Notes: generated by a model from the sequence alone, not told the origin. Positions 47,747 to 56,769 are shown, numbered from the stretch's first letter. The stretch is DNA of 64,000 nucleotides from Aquimarina amphilecti (GCF_900109375.1 NZ_FOAB01000003.1:458830-522829), one strand, 5' to 3'. Numbers and translations: made by a program.

Positions 47747-48577
47747 ATGGAACAACTTTTTACCGTTGAAAGCCTTATTACCCTATTAATGCTAGTGCTG
47801 CTTCAAGCAGTTTTAGGATTTGACAACCTTCTCTACATTTCTTTAGAATCAAAAAAAGCACCTCCAGAAAAACAAAGTTTTGTTAGAAAAATGGGAGTTG
47901 GCCTAGCAATTATACTTCGTATTATTTTGCTTTTTGTACTCATGTCAGTGATACAATTTTTCCAAGAACCATTCTTTAGCCTTCATGACAATAATATCCT
48001 TGAATTCGAATTTAATGTGCATAGTATCATTGTACTCGCAGGAGGTGTGTTTATTATATACACCGCTATCAAAGAAATTTGGCACATGATGTTACTTAAT
48101 GAACACGAAGAAATAGAAAAAAATGAGAAAAAAGGTTCTATCAAAAAGGTTATTTTATGGATAGTAATTATGAATCTGGTTTTTTCCTTTGATTCTATTT
48201 TGAGCGCAATGGCTCTAACTAGCGACATGGAATATGTTCCTCAACTTGTTTTAATGTCAATAGCTATTATACTAGGAGGTGTTTTAATGATAGTTTTAGC
48301 TGATAAAGTTTCCAATTTTCTTCAGAAAAATAGAATGTATGAAGTATTAGGACTTTTCATATTATTTATAGTAGGTATTATGCTACTGTCAGAAGGAGGC
48401 CATCTGGCACATCTACATATTCTTAATAACGAAGTTACGCAGATGAGTAAAACTACATTCTATTTTGTTATTGTAGTACTTGTAATTGTAGATATTGTGC
48501 AAGGACGTTATCAGAAAAAACTATTAGCAGAAAAGCAACATCAAGAAGCAGTTGTAAAAAAAGAAGAAGAAAGCTAA
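47747..48577 (+). CDS. TerC-family integral membrane protein
   Basis: This 276-aa protein has about seven membrane helices and the TerC-family acidic membrane motifs: LGFDNLLYIS near residue 23 and FSFDSILSAMAL near residue 147. TerC/Alx-type proteins export or handle divalent metals (Mn2+ in studied cases) and can help metallate secreted enzymes. The C-terminal 20 residues are charged. It lies 64 nt after polA and ends at a strong terminator. The metal is not determined. Confidence 0.92.
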   Translation: MEQLFTVESLITLLMLVLLQAVLGFDNLLYISLESKKAPPEKQSFVRKMGVGLAIILRIILLFVLMSVIQFFQEPFFSLHDNNILEFEFNVHSIIVLAGGVFIIYTAIKEIWHMMLLNEHEEIEKNEKKGSIKKVILWIVIMNLVFSFDSILSAMALTSDMEYVPQLVLMSIAIILGGVLMIVLADKVSNFLQKNRMYEVLGLFILFIVGIMLLSEGGHLAHLHILNNEVTQMSKTTFYFVIVVLVIVDIVQGRYQKKLLAEKQHQEAVVKKEEES

Positions 48578-48605
48578 TTTTTTTCTTCTTAGAATAAGAA
48601 AAATT

Positions 48606-48637
48606 AAAAAGCGGTTTCCTTACAGAAACCGCTTTTT
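48606..48637. terminator. Bidirectional terminator between TerC and lipocalin-like genes
   Basis: A perfect 13-bp stem (arms 48606-48618 and 48625-48637) has A and T runs on its two sides, serving the two convergent genes. Confidence 0.88.
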
Positions 48638-48660
48638 AATTTTAACCACAATAAAAGAGT

Positions 48661-49146
48661 TTACTGTCTAGTAAAAACCAAATCTACTGCCCCTAAATCT
48701 TCTACTTCATCCGTAAAAGAAAGTGTTGTCTGTGTTAGCGTAATCATCACTGTTTTAGGATCCATTCCAGTTGGAGTAAATGTTAATTCTCCGCTTTCTA
48801 GACTCCATTCCCCAGTTACCTCAAGAATAAGACCTGTACAATCAGCAGTAACTACTGGAGGTAAATCTGTACTGATATTCACATCAATCTGTGTGACATT
48901 TTGATTATATGTATTATCATCACTTACTACAATTGTATCTTCAAAGCAAGGTAATTCTTCCAGTAAATTAGTAGAAGCACTCCCATCCATATTTAGATCA
49001 ACTGGCAAAGCACCAGAAGCAGATGTAAGCTCCCAGGTTCCAACAAGAGAAGTCATATCAGGATTCCCAACATTGTCGTCATCTGAACTACAAGAGGTAA
49101 AAAATAGCGCAAAAGAAATAGCAAAAAGGAAAAAATTAGTTTTCAT
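48661..49146 (-). CDS. Lipocalin-like lipoprotein
   Basis: This 161-aa protein begins with a lipoprotein signal with lipobox FFTSC (Cys19) followed by SSDDD, a typical Bacteroidetes surface-lipoprotein start. The body reads LVGTWELTSASG (about 34-45), GEWSLESGELTFTP near 121-134 and ends LVFTRQ, which is the pattern of lipocalin-like (DUF5004-type) small barrels. The function is unknown. It is apparently monocistronic. Confidence 0.8.
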   Translation of the reverse strand: MKTNFFLFAISFALFFTSCSSDDDNVGNPDMTSLVGTWELTSASGALPVDLNMDGSASTNLLEELPCFEDTIVVSDDNTYNQNVTQIDVNISTDLPPVVTADCTGLILEVTGEWSLESGELTFTPTGMDPKTVMITLTQTTLSFTDEVEDLGAVDLVFTRQ

Positions 49147-49241
49147 GATTTTTGAGTTTTAAATATTAATAACAATTTATTGTTCATTCTTATTACGCAC
49201 AAAATAAGTGCTTATTCACTCCAAACTTCAGCAAATTAGAA

Positions 49242-50444
49242 TTAACTTTTCTTAGTTGCAGTAAAAAAATCATAGTAATTTAAAAAAGTTGGAATTACAG
49301 GTCCATTAAAAGTATTAGGCCCATTAAACAACACACAAATACCTATCTTATTTTCCGGATCTATCATTAGTTGCGTTTTGTATTGATTTACGTTCCCTCC
49401 ATGATAAACAACTTTCCTGTTTCTATAATCTAAAATTCTCCAACCTTTAGCATAATAAGAGTCCGTAACACCATCCCATAAATTAACGTAAGTATCTTTA
49501 TCACTAGTGCAGATCACAGGGTTAAAAATCTCCGTTAAGCTTTCTTTCGAAATAATATCAGGACGATTTCCCAATAAAACCTTTAGATATTCCGCCATAT
49601 CAGAAATAGAAGCATTAATCCCACCTGCCGCAGCAACGTTGTAATAGTTTTTATGAAGATCTGTTAAATAATATTTTTTAGAATAATGATTCCATTTATG
49701 TGGTAATGCAACATTTGAATTTTTCTTAATATCCGTATAACTACTAGATGCATTTTTCATTCCTGCAGGCATAAATAATCGCTCCTTCAATAATTCCTCA
49801 AACGACTTCCTTGTATTATTTTCCATTATCTTTTCTACTATGGAAAAAACAGCATTCTGATATTCATACTCCGTACCTTCTTTAGCCACTACACCATTTC
49901 TCTTAAAGTTTGCTACAATATTCTGTAAAGACATTCCTTTATGGATCAATTTAGAATTTGTATACTTATAAAGCCCTGATGTATGAGAAAGCAAGTGATT
50001 AACAGTAAGTCTTTCTGCCTGTGCCTTATCTCTTAAACTAAAAATATTAACCGATTTTTTGACATTTTGTTTCCATCTAAGTTCATTATTATCCACAAGA
50101 TTTCCTGCAAGAACTGATGTTACTCCTTTAGACAGACTTGCTATTCTAAAAACTGTATTCACATCTACAGAATCAGTTGTATTAATTTCCTTTACCCCGA
50201 AACCCTTTTTATATATAACTGTAGAATCCTTAACAATTACAATAGCAGCACCAGGACATTCTGAAATATTAAAATTAGTCGTAAAAAACTTCTCATAGTG
50301 ATTTAGAAAAAAAGACAGGGAGTCTATTTTCTGTAATACAGGCTCTGGATCGGTGACAACAACCTTTTTCTCTTCTGTTTTAGTAGTAGTAGTAGTACAT
50401 CCAATAATACATATAGAAACAAAAAGTCCTAAAATTTTCTTCAT
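49242..50444 (-). CDS. Serine hydrolase of the beta-lactamase (class C/PBP4*) family, lipoprotein
   Basis: This 400-aa protein starts with a lipoprotein signal (CIIGC, Cys16). It has the serine motif SLSK (about 103-106) and the Tyr motif YQN (about 194-196). HGGN near residue 341 stands in the place of the KTG box. These are the hallmarks of AmpC/esterase-like serine hydrolases. The most likely activity is peptidase or esterase on cell-wall-related substrates, not antibiotic resistance. It is flanked by same-strand genes with gaps of 79 and 95 nt. Confidence 0.88.
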   Translation of the reverse strand: MKKILGLFVSICIIGCTTTTTKTEEKKVVVTDPEPVLQKIDSLSFFLNHYEKFFTTNFNISECPGAAIVIVKDSTVIYKKGFGVKEINTTDSVDVNTVFRIASLSKGVTSVLAGNLVDNNELRWKQNVKKSVNIFSLRDKAQAERLTVNHLLSHTSGLYKYTNSKLIHKGMSLQNIVANFKRNGVVAKEGTEYEYQNAVFSIVEKIMENNTRKSFEELLKERLFMPAGMKNASSSYTDIKKNSNVALPHKWNHYSKKYYLTDLHKNYYNVAAAGGINASISDMAEYLKVLLGNRPDIISKESLTEIFNPVICTSDKDTYVNLWDGVTDSYYAKGWRILDYRNRKVVYHGGNVNQYKTQLMIDPENKIGICVLFNGPNTFNGPVIPTFLNYYDFFTATKKS

Positions 50445-50523
50445 ATCAAAATTGCCTTAAGTATTGCAAAATACACGTAAAAAACCTTGATGTAAAAATT
50501 TTCTTAAAACCTTTTTTAAAATT

Positions 50524-53220
50524 TTATAGGACAAACCTATAAGTAGCCTTAATCAAAAAAGTGTTTTCAGGTTGCTGACCAAAAATTTGATTATCCAAGC
50601 TTCTAAACAGATGATCTCCAGGATCGCCTAATCCGTTAACCCCTTGAGACCACACTAGAAAAATCTCCGAACCAGGTATATACTCCCAACGCAACACCAA
50701 ATTGGACCTAAACTGAACAAATGCAAAATCTGGATTATCAATTGTGTAATCAACATTTCCATCGAGATTTTCATCTACCGAATATAAATCATCAGCAAAA
50801 GAAATCTGATTATCATCATACAGGGTCACTCTCTCATTTAAATCAGAAGCAATAGGGTTATTTACATAATTAAAATCCGTGTAGGTCCCTCTAGAAATAA
50901 AAGGCTGTCCATAATACTGAATAGTTAGGTTAGGGTTGATATTATAATTAAGACGTATACTAGCGCTTAATGTTTGCTGATCAATTCTAGCTGTAATGTA
51001 TCTTGGTGTTCCTGCAAAATCTACTTCGGTTACATATTGAGTTTTATTAGGGTTTCTTTCAAATTCTGGGTTTAAGGAAATACTTAATGCATTAAAAGGT
51101 TGATATCTCATTCTTAACACATATCTATGAAAGGTGAAATTATTTTGTCGCGCACCAGAATTAACATATCCCATTGTAAAGTTAAATTTCTTCCTGCTAT
51201 CTGAGCCAAAAAACAAGAACGCAAAATTCTCTTCAGAAAACCTCCATCTCGGACCTCCTCTTAATACAGTGTTTGTATAAATTCTAGGCTTATGAGCCGC
51301 CCCTACTTCTGTCCACCAATTATTTTTATAATTAATAAATCCATTAAATTCGTATTGGATTCTATTAAAATTCCCTTCAAAATCAAAGGCAGAAGTTTGT
51401 TCAAAGTTCAGGTTTGCTCTTCTATAAAACTTAGTAGGTTTCAAAAATAGATATCTAATATTAGCAAATTGTCGAATATCATCAGCTTGTCTTAAAAACC
51501 CAACATCGTTTAATTCCAACTCTGGAGATCTCCAAAAAACTCCTGCTGTGTATCTCCAATTTCCACCTCCAGATTTACCTCCAGTCAACTTACCACCTGT
51601 ACCAGTAAGTGAAGTTCTATTAGGATCTACCTCTACATGATCTGCATCTACTCTTTGAAAAAGATGTGTCAACTCATTTTGGGTCGCTTCGATAGCTTCT
51701 TTAGACCCTTCTACATGACTCGTCACTAAATTTCCCTCGATAAAATAATTTCTATCTTTCCAATTATGTCTAAAATCTAAACCAGCGGTATATGCTGATT
51801 TTCTTAAGAAATTCAAATTATTCTCCCTTAATCCAACCAATTCAGAAGTTTCATCAGTTTCGGGATCATCAAAATCAATATTTAGGATATCACCAAAATT
51901 ACGATTTGTAGCCGTAAAAATACCTCCTAAATACGTATTACGATTATTAAAATCTTTCTGAACTCTACCTACAAAATAATTTGTTAAAGGTTCTACAATA
52001 GTTTCTCGTCTGTTACCATCAGCATCTTCTACCTTAGCTATTTCTCGTTGAGTTACACTTTCTAAAACACCAATTGACCAACCGTTTTTCGTCTTTCCGC
52101 TAAATTTAGCAGCTCCTAAAATGGTGGTATTAGTAGGTCTATCAATAAACTCTGTATTAACAGGACTAGATCCAATAGAACCTTGTGGGCTTCTTCCGAT
52201 CCTTCTTGAATAAAACACATTATCTTGACCATTAGCAAAACGATAGTCAAAAATATTCTTATTCTCTACAAAAAATGGTCTTTGTTCTCTAAAAAATATC
52301 TGAAAACCATCTAAAGCAATAGCTGCAGGATCCGCTTCCACCTGCCCAAAATCAGGATTTACAGTTAAATCCATCGTAAGATCATTAGTAATACCAATTT
52401 TAGCATCTAATCCTCCATTCAATTTAAAATCATCTCCATCTCTAAAGGGATTCCCATCTTCTTCAGGAAAAGTATCATATTGCGTAACCACAAAAGGCTG
52501 AATCTCTAATTGTTTCTGAGGCTCTATATTAATCAACCCATGTAATTCTCCAAACTCGCTAACCCATCCTGGGGCATCCTGAGGAACTCGTTGCCATACC
52601 GACCTCTCTTCTTTTCTAAAAAATCTTCGGTTTACCTGTAATCCCCATATTTGCTCTTTACTTTTACCAAATTTTAATTGACTTAAAGGAATTTTAACTT
52701 CTGCAGTCCACCCTTCATCATCTATATTAGTAGCTGTATACCAGATCGGATTCCAACTACCATCCCAATTGTTACCATTGTCAGATATAAATTCGTCACC
52801 TTTGACACCCGCAGCTGTAATCGTAAAAGAAAAACCTGTTCGTTTATCATGATAACTATCTAAATTAATTTCTACCCAATCTCCAGCAAAACCATCTCTT
52901 CTAGATAATCTTTTTTCTATTTTACTAGGCTCAGAATCATAGCACCTATATGCTATGTATAAATATTTCTGATCATATAATATTTTAAATTTAGTTTGTT
53001 CGCTTGGTGGAGTATTCTCGTCCGGTTCATTTTCAATAAAATCTCCAGACCATTCTACCAGATCCCAGCTAGATTCTTCAATTAATCCATTAATTGTCGG
53101 CCCTTCTGACCCGTTAATAGGTTTTGTAGTATAGATTCTTTTTTTTACGACTGTTGAATCCTGAGCATTCAGGCATAGTGTAAAAAGAAGTAACCCTAAC
53201 ACTTGGATCGTGTACTTCAT
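50524..53220 (-). CDS. DUF5916 protein with N-terminal CBM9-like domain, predicted outer-membrane barrel
   Basis: This 898-aa protein has a signal peptide ending at CLNAQ (about residue 20). A carbohydrate-binding-9-like domain follows (about 35-235), with GLIEESSWDLVEW, YIAYRCYD and EINLDSYHDKRTGF. The DUF5916 region extends to the C-terminus, is beta-rich and ends in the barrel-like LIKATYRFVL. Members are found in marine Bacteroidetes, and substrate binding or uptake is plausible but not proved. It is divergent from rplM. Confidence 0.87.
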   Translation of the reverse strand: MKYTIQVLGLLLFTLCLNAQDSTVVKKRIYTTKPINGSEGPTINGLIEESSWDLVEWSGDFIENEPDENTPPSEQTKFKILYDQKYLYIAYRCYDSEPSKIEKRLSRRDGFAGDWVEINLDSYHDKRTGFSFTITAAGVKGDEFISDNGNNWDGSWNPIWYTATNIDDEGWTAEVKIPLSQLKFGKSKEQIWGLQVNRRFFRKEERSVWQRVPQDAPGWVSEFGELHGLINIEPQKQLEIQPFVVTQYDTFPEEDGNPFRDGDDFKLNGGLDAKIGITNDLTMDLTVNPDFGQVEADPAAIALDGFQIFFREQRPFFVENKNIFDYRFANGQDNVFYSRRIGRSPQGSIGSSPVNTEFIDRPTNTTILGAAKFSGKTKNGWSIGVLESVTQREIAKVEDADGNRRETIVEPLTNYFVGRVQKDFNNRNTYLGGIFTATNRNFGDILNIDFDDPETDETSELVGLRENNLNFLRKSAYTAGLDFRHNWKDRNYFIEGNLVTSHVEGSKEAIEATQNELTHLFQRVDADHVEVDPNRTSLTGTGGKLTGGKSGGGNWRYTAGVFWRSPELELNDVGFLRQADDIRQFANIRYLFLKPTKFYRRANLNFEQTSAFDFEGNFNRIQYEFNGFINYKNNWWTEVGAAHKPRIYTNTVLRGGPRWRFSEENFAFLFFGSDSRKKFNFTMGYVNSGARQNNFTFHRYVLRMRYQPFNALSISLNPEFERNPNKTQYVTEVDFAGTPRYITARIDQQTLSASIRLNYNINPNLTIQYYGQPFISRGTYTDFNYVNNPIASDLNERVTLYDDNQISFADDLYSVDENLDGNVDYTIDNPDFAFVQFRSNLVLRWEYIPGSEIFLVWSQGVNGLGDPGDHLFRSLDNQIFGQQPENTFLIKATYRFVL

Positions 53221-53411
53221 GATGATTAGTTTGTTGATTGATGTTTTATACAGGACTCAAATTATGAATCTTTGTCACAGTTACACCGCTTATTTAGTAA
53301 AAAATTAACACGAAAAAGATATTTTAGGCCTAAAACGAGTAAAAAATCATCAGAGAATTGATCTATCTGAAAACCAATGCATCATACATACAAAATAATA
53401 TCAATTACCTG

Positions 53412-53442
53412 TTTGCTATATAAATATATAATTGTACATTTG
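53412..53442 (+). promoter_or_regulatory. Promoter of rplM-rpsI
   Basis: TTTG (53412-53415), 19 nt, then TACATTTG (53435-53442) is a near-perfect Bacteroidetes promoter. The predicted leader is about 45 nt before the GTG start of rplM. Confidence 0.78.
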
Positions 53443-53493
53443 CACCCCTATTTTATATAGGAAAGGAATGTTTAATTAGTAAAATTAGTTAGT

Positions 53494-53949
53494 GTGGACA
53501 CATTAAGTTACAAGACAGTATCTGCCAATAAGGCAACCGTTTCTAAGGAATGGTTACATATAGATGCTGAAGGACAGACTTTAGGACGTCTATCTTCTGT
53601 AGTAGCAATACTATTAAGAGGAAAGCATAAGCCAAACTTTACCCCACATGTTGATTGCGGTGATAATGTAGTTATTACAAACGCCGAAAAAATCAACTTA
53701 ACAGGAAAAAAGTGGACAGATAAATCATATATCCGTCACACTGGATACCCTGGAGGGCAAAGAAGTCTTACTGCTCAGGAGTTATTTGACAAAAACCCAG
53801 AGCGTTTAATCGAAAAAGCGGTAAAAGGAATGTTACCTAAAAACAAATTAGGAGCAGTTTTATTCCGTAATCTAAAGGTTTATGCAGGAGCAGATCACAA
53901 TCAAGATGCTCAGAAGCCAAAAACTATTAACTTAAAAGAATTTAAGTAA
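53494..53949 (+). CDS. rplM: Large-subunit ribosomal protein L13
   Basis: This 151-aa protein has the L13 pattern, with [19 protein letters not shown] (about 29-47) and [19 protein letters not shown] (about 85-103). The start is GTG at 53494-53496, giving the family-typical MDTLSYKT beginning. L13 is an early-assembly protein of the 50S subunit. The stop overlaps the rpsI ATG by one base (TAATG), so translation is coupled. Confidence 0.98.
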   Translation: MDTLSYKTVSANKATVSKEWLHIDAEGQTLGRLSSVVAILLRGKHKPNFTPHVDCGDNVVITNAEKINLTGKKWTDKSYIRHTGYPGGQRSLTAQELFDKNPERLIEKAVKGMLPKNKLGAVLFRNLKVYAGADHNQDAQKPKTINLKEFK

Positions 53950-54335
53950 TGGAAGTTATTCACAAAATTGGTCGTAGAAAAACGGCTGTAGCTCGAGTTT
54001 ACCTCAAAGAAGGTTCTGGAAAAGTTACGATCAACAAAAAAGATCTTAACGACTACTTTCCTACTGCTACATTACAGTACAAAGTGAACCAACCTTTTGC
54101 TCTTACAGAGAATGAGGAGAAGTTTGATGTAAATGTAAATGTATACGGAGGTGGTATTACTGGACAAGCTGAAGCAATTCGTCTAGCAATATCTAGAGCG
54201 ATGTGCGAGTTAGATCAGGAAAACAGAGCAGTCCTTAAACCAGAAGGTTTATTGACTAGAGATCCTAGAATGGTAGAGCGTAAGAAATTCGGACAGAAGA
54301 AAGCTCGTAAGAAATTCCAGTTCTCTAAACGTTAA
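53949..54335 (+). CDS. rpsI: Small-subunit ribosomal protein S9
   Basis: This 128-aa protein has the S9 start [16 protein letters not shown] and the basic tail ending KKFQFSKR, whose last Arg reaches the P-site t[21 protein letters not shown] (about 67-84) is the conserved core. It is co-translated with rplM. Confidence 0.98.
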   Translation: MEVIHKIGRRKTAVARVYLKEGSGKVTINKKDLNDYFPTATLQYKVNQPFALTENEEKFDVNVNVYGGGITGQAEAIRLAISRAMCELDQENRAVLKPEGLLTRDPRMVERKKFGQKKARKKFQFSKR

Positions 54336-54470
54336 TTTATTAAAACAGTATTTGTTGTTATCCCCTTATTTAGGGAGTTAGTTTAGCATCTAAATACTCA
54401 AGGCCATATCAAAATGAACGATAAGCCACTTGAGTATTGCTAATTCAACAGAACGTAAACTATTACAAAA
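54336..54470 (+). promoter_or_regulatory. Structured leader of rpsB (candidate S2 autoregulatory site)
   Basis: The 135-nt gap between rpsI and rpsB contains a long stem: arms 54393-54402 and 54429-54438 pair perfectly over 10 bp, and the 26-nt apical region can form an inner TATC/GATA stem. A small TCCC/GGGA hairpin lies at 54361-54376. There is no T run, so this is not a terminator. Ribosomal protein S2 is known to regulate its own mRNA in other bacteria; the link here is inference. Confidence 0.35.
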
Positions 54471-55328
54471 ATGGCAAACAATATCGAAGTAAAAGACTTA
54501 CTTGATGCAGGTGTACATTTTGGTCACCTGACAAGAAGATGGGATCCTAATATGGCACCATATATTTATATGGAGCGCAATGGAATTCACATCATCAATT
54601 TATACAAAACAGCTGCAAAGATTGACGAAGCGAGTGAAGCTTTAAAGAAAATCGCAGCATCTGGTAGAAAAATTCTTTTTGTTGCTACCAAAAAACAAGC
54701 TAAAGAAATCGTTGCTGAAAAAGCAGCAAAAGCGAACCAACCGTACATTACAGAAAGATGGCCTGGTGGTATGCTTACCAACTTTGTTACTATCCGTAAA
54801 GCAGTAAAGAAAATGGCTGCTATCGATAGAATGAAGAAAGATGGTACTTTCAACACTTTATCTAAAAAAGAGCGTTTACAAGTAGATCGTTTAAGAGCTA
54901 AATTAGAAAAGAATTTAGGTTCTATTTCTGATATGACTCGTCTACCTGGGGCTCTATTTGTAGTAGATATTACTCGCGAGCACATCGCAGTAAAAGAAGC
55001 TCAGAAATTAAACATTCCAATTTTTGCAATGGTAGATACTAACTCTGATCCACGCCAGGTTCAGTATGTAATCCCTGCAAATGATGATGCTTCTAAATCT
55101 ATCGACAAAGTAATGACTTACGTAAGTGATGCCATTATTGAAGGATTAAGTGAAAGAAAAGCTTCTAAAGAAGCTCCAAAAGCAGCAGCAGCTGCTAAAA
55201 CTGAAGCACCAGCAGCAGCTGAAAAAGCTCCGGCTAAAACCGAAGCACCTGCACCCGCTGTAGAAGCTCCGGCTAAAGCAGAGGAAGCACCAGCAGTAGC
55301 TGAAGCTACCAAGCAAGAAGAAGAATAA
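54471..55328 (+). CDS. rpsB: Small-subunit ribosomal protein S2
   Basis: The first 225 residues are standard S2, from GVHFGHLTRRWDPNMAPYIY (about 14-33) to the LPGALFVVDITREHIAVKEA block. The last 55 residues are a low-complexity Ala/Pro/Lys/Glu tail with repeats of the type KTEAPAAAEKAP, longer than in most bacteria. S2 binds S1 and the 30S neck. A structured leader precedes it and a strong hairpin separates it from tsf. Confidence 0.98.
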   Translation: MANNIEVKDLLDAGVHFGHLTRRWDPNMAPYIYMERNGIHIINLYKTAAKIDEASEALKKIAASGRKILFVATKKQAKEIVAEKAAKANQPYITERWPGGMLTNFVTIRKAVKKMAAIDRMKKDGTFNTLSKKERLQVDRLRAKLEKNLGSISDMTRLPGALFVVDITREHIAVKEAQKLNIPIFAMVDTNSDPRQVQYVIPANDDASKSIDKVMTYVSDAIIEGLSERKASKEAPKAAAAAKTEAPAAAEKAPAKTEAPAPAVEAPAKAEEAPAVAEATKQEEE

Positions 55329-55407
55329 ACATTCATTGATTGCTTTCAATCATTAAAAATTACAAAATTAAAGTCTAAGTTTTAAAACTTAACTTTAAGA
55401 TAAAATT

Positions 55408-55464
55408 AATGAGTCGTTTAGTTCTTTACTTTTATAGTAATAATAACTAAGCGACTTATTTTTT
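55408..55464 (+). terminator. Hairpin between rpsB and tsf (partial terminator)
   Basis: Arms 55408-55423 and 55445-55460 pair over 16 bp with two wobble/mismatch positions, followed by a T run. It lies 28 nt before the tsf start codon. No promoter with both boxes is seen after it, so it probably reduces rather than stops transcription into tsf. Confidence 0.6.
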
Positions 55465-55492
55465 ACACAAACACATTAAATATTTAAAAGAT

Positions 55493-56455
55493 ATGGCAAA
55501 GATTACAGCCGCAGAAGTAAGTAAATTACGTAAAGCTACAGGTGCCGGAATGATGGATTGTAAAAAAGCACTTGTTGAAGCTGAAGGAGATTTTGACAAA
55601 GCAATAAAAATCCTTAGAGAAAAAGGACAAAAAATAGCAGATAAAAGAGCCGACAGAGAATCTTCTGAAGGAGCTGTTATCGCAAAAGTTAATGACGCTA
55701 AGAATAAAGGTGTAATCGTTTCTCTTAATTGCGAAACTGATTTCGTAGGAAAGAATGAATCTTTCGTTTCATTAGCAAAAGAATTAGCTGAATTAGCACT
55801 TAACTCTTCTTCTAAAGAAGAATTCTTAAATGCTGATTTCAATGGAATGTCTGTTCAAGATAAGCTTATTGAGCAAACTGGAGTTATTGGAGAGAAGATA
55901 GAAATTGGTGATTTCAAAGTATTAGAAGCTCCTTTTGTAGGATCTTATATCCACGGTAACAAAATTGGTGCTCTTACAGGATTATCTAGCAGCATAGAAA
56001 CTGCAGAAACTCTTGCTAAAGACATTTCTATGCAAGTAGCATCTATGGGAGCAACTACACTATCCTACAAAGATTTTGATGCAGAATATGTAGCCTCAGA
56101 AACTCAGGCTAGAATTGCAGCTATCGAAAAAGAAAACGTAGAACTTGGAAGACTAGGTAAAACATTAAAAAATGTTCCTCAATTTATTTCAAGATCACAA
56201 TTATCTGACCAAGTAATAGCTGAAGCAGAAGAAAAACTTAAAGCGGAACTTAAAGCTGAAGGTAAGCCTGAGCAAATTTGGGACAGAATTCTTCCTGGTA
56301 AGTTGGAAAGATTTATTTCCGACAACACTACTCTTGACCAAGAACAATGTCTTCTTGATCAAAACTTTATTAAAGACGAAAAGAAAACTGTTGGAGATTA
56401 TGTGAAGACATTAGGAGATGTTTCTGTGGTAAGTTTCGAAAGAGTTTCTTTATAA
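55493..56455 (+). CDS. tsf: Elongation factor Ts
   Basis: This 320-aa protein has the N-terminal UBA-like region VSKLRKATGAGMMDCKKAL (about 9-27) and the nucleotide-exchange signature NCETDFVGKNESF (about 81-93). EF-Ts recharges EF-Tu with GTP. It follows rpsB, as in most bacteria, and ends at a strong terminator. Confidence 0.98.
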   Translation: MAKITAAEVSKLRKATGAGMMDCKKALVEAEGDFDKAIKILREKGQKIADKRADRESSEGAVIAKVNDAKNKGVIVSLNCETDFVGKNESFVSLAKELAELALNSSSKEEFLNADFNGMSVQDKLIEQTGVIGEKIEIGDFKVLEAPFVGSYIHGNKIGALTGLSSSIETAETLAKDISMQVASMGATTLSYKDFDAEYVASETQARIAAIEKENVELGRLGKTLKNVPQFISRSQLSDQVIAEAEEKLKAELKAEGKPEQIWDRILPGKLERFISDNTTLDQEQCLLDQNFIKDEKKTVGDYVKTLGDVSVVSFERVSL

Positions 56456-56503
56456 TATAAAATTACAGAAAAGAGAGAGATTTAATTTTCTTCTTCAAAT
56501 ATC

Positions 56504-56533
56504 AAAAACCGCTTCGATTGAAGCGGTTTTTTT
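56504..56533 (+). terminator. Terminator of tsf
   Basis: A perfect 12-bp stem (arms 56504-56515 and 56520-56531, loop GATT) is followed by further T residues. Confidence 0.9.
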
Positions 56534-56583
56534 CGTCATTTTTCGAAATACTTCCTAATTAGTTTTCGAAACATTTTCTTTAA

Positions 56584-56605
56584 CATTTTGGACCCCTCCA
56601 AAATG
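56584..56605. repeat. Perfect 9-bp dyad with CCCC loop
   Basis: Arms 56584-56592 and 56597-56605 (CATTTTGGA and its complement) flank CCCC. Two further isolated CCCC tracts follow within 35 nt (56609-56612 and 56627-56630). It lies just beyond the end of the proposed minus-strand transcript. Confidence 0.55.
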
Positions 56606-56612
56606 CTACCCC

Positions 56613-56639
56613 AAAAAAGACTAACTCCCCAATCAGTCT
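56613..56639 (-). terminator. Minus-strand terminator between tsf and pyrH
   Basis: Reading the minus strand, AGACTGA (56639-56633) pairs with TTAGTCT (56624-56618) with one G-U pair and an 8-nt loop containing GGGG, followed by six T. It overlaps the stop codon of the small ORF at 56633-56713. The stem is short and modest in GC. Confidence 0.45.
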
Positions 56640-56713
56640 AGAATACAAATTACACTATTGTGAATTTGTAAGTTCAAAAAATGTTTCTTCACTATTTCAA
56701 AAATATCCCTCAT
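56633..56713 (-). CDS. Candidate small ORF of 26 codons on the minus strand
   Basis: ATG at 56711-56713 opens 26 codons, beginning MRDIFEIVKKHF and ending ICILD, with TGA at 56633-56635. It is preceded by an A-rich leader of about 20 nt and a complete promoter (56739-56769), and ends in a terminator hairpin. There is no homology I can name. The product would be a short amphipathic peptide, basic in the middle. Equally, the transcript could be a non-coding RNA and the ORF chance. It lies between two plus-strand genes, so it is not a shadow of a coding region. Confidence 0.3.
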   Translation of the reverse strand: MRDIFEIVKKHFLNLQIHNSVICILD

Positions 56714-56738
56714 CTCCCTCTATTTTGTTTTCCTGTGA

Positions 56739-56769
56739 CAAACCTATAACATTCTCTAGAACCAATCAA
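56739..56769 (-). promoter_or_regulatory. Minus-strand promoter between tsf and pyrH
   Basis: On the minus strand TTG (complement of 56767-56769), 20 nt, then TAGGTTTG (complement of 56739-56746) fit the Bacteroidetes promoter consensus with correct spacing. It points away from pyrH, toward the small ORF and terminator. Confidence 0.45.

Noticed and set aside
49242..50444. Beta-lactamase-family protein as an antibiotic resistance gene
   Set aside because: The motifs fit esterase/peptidase-like relatives, it is a chromosomal lipoprotein, and nothing around it suggests a resistance cassette.
55118..55349. Low-complexity reading frames opposite the rpsB tail
   Set aside because: They arise from the repetitive Ala/Pro/Lys codons of the S2 C-terminus.
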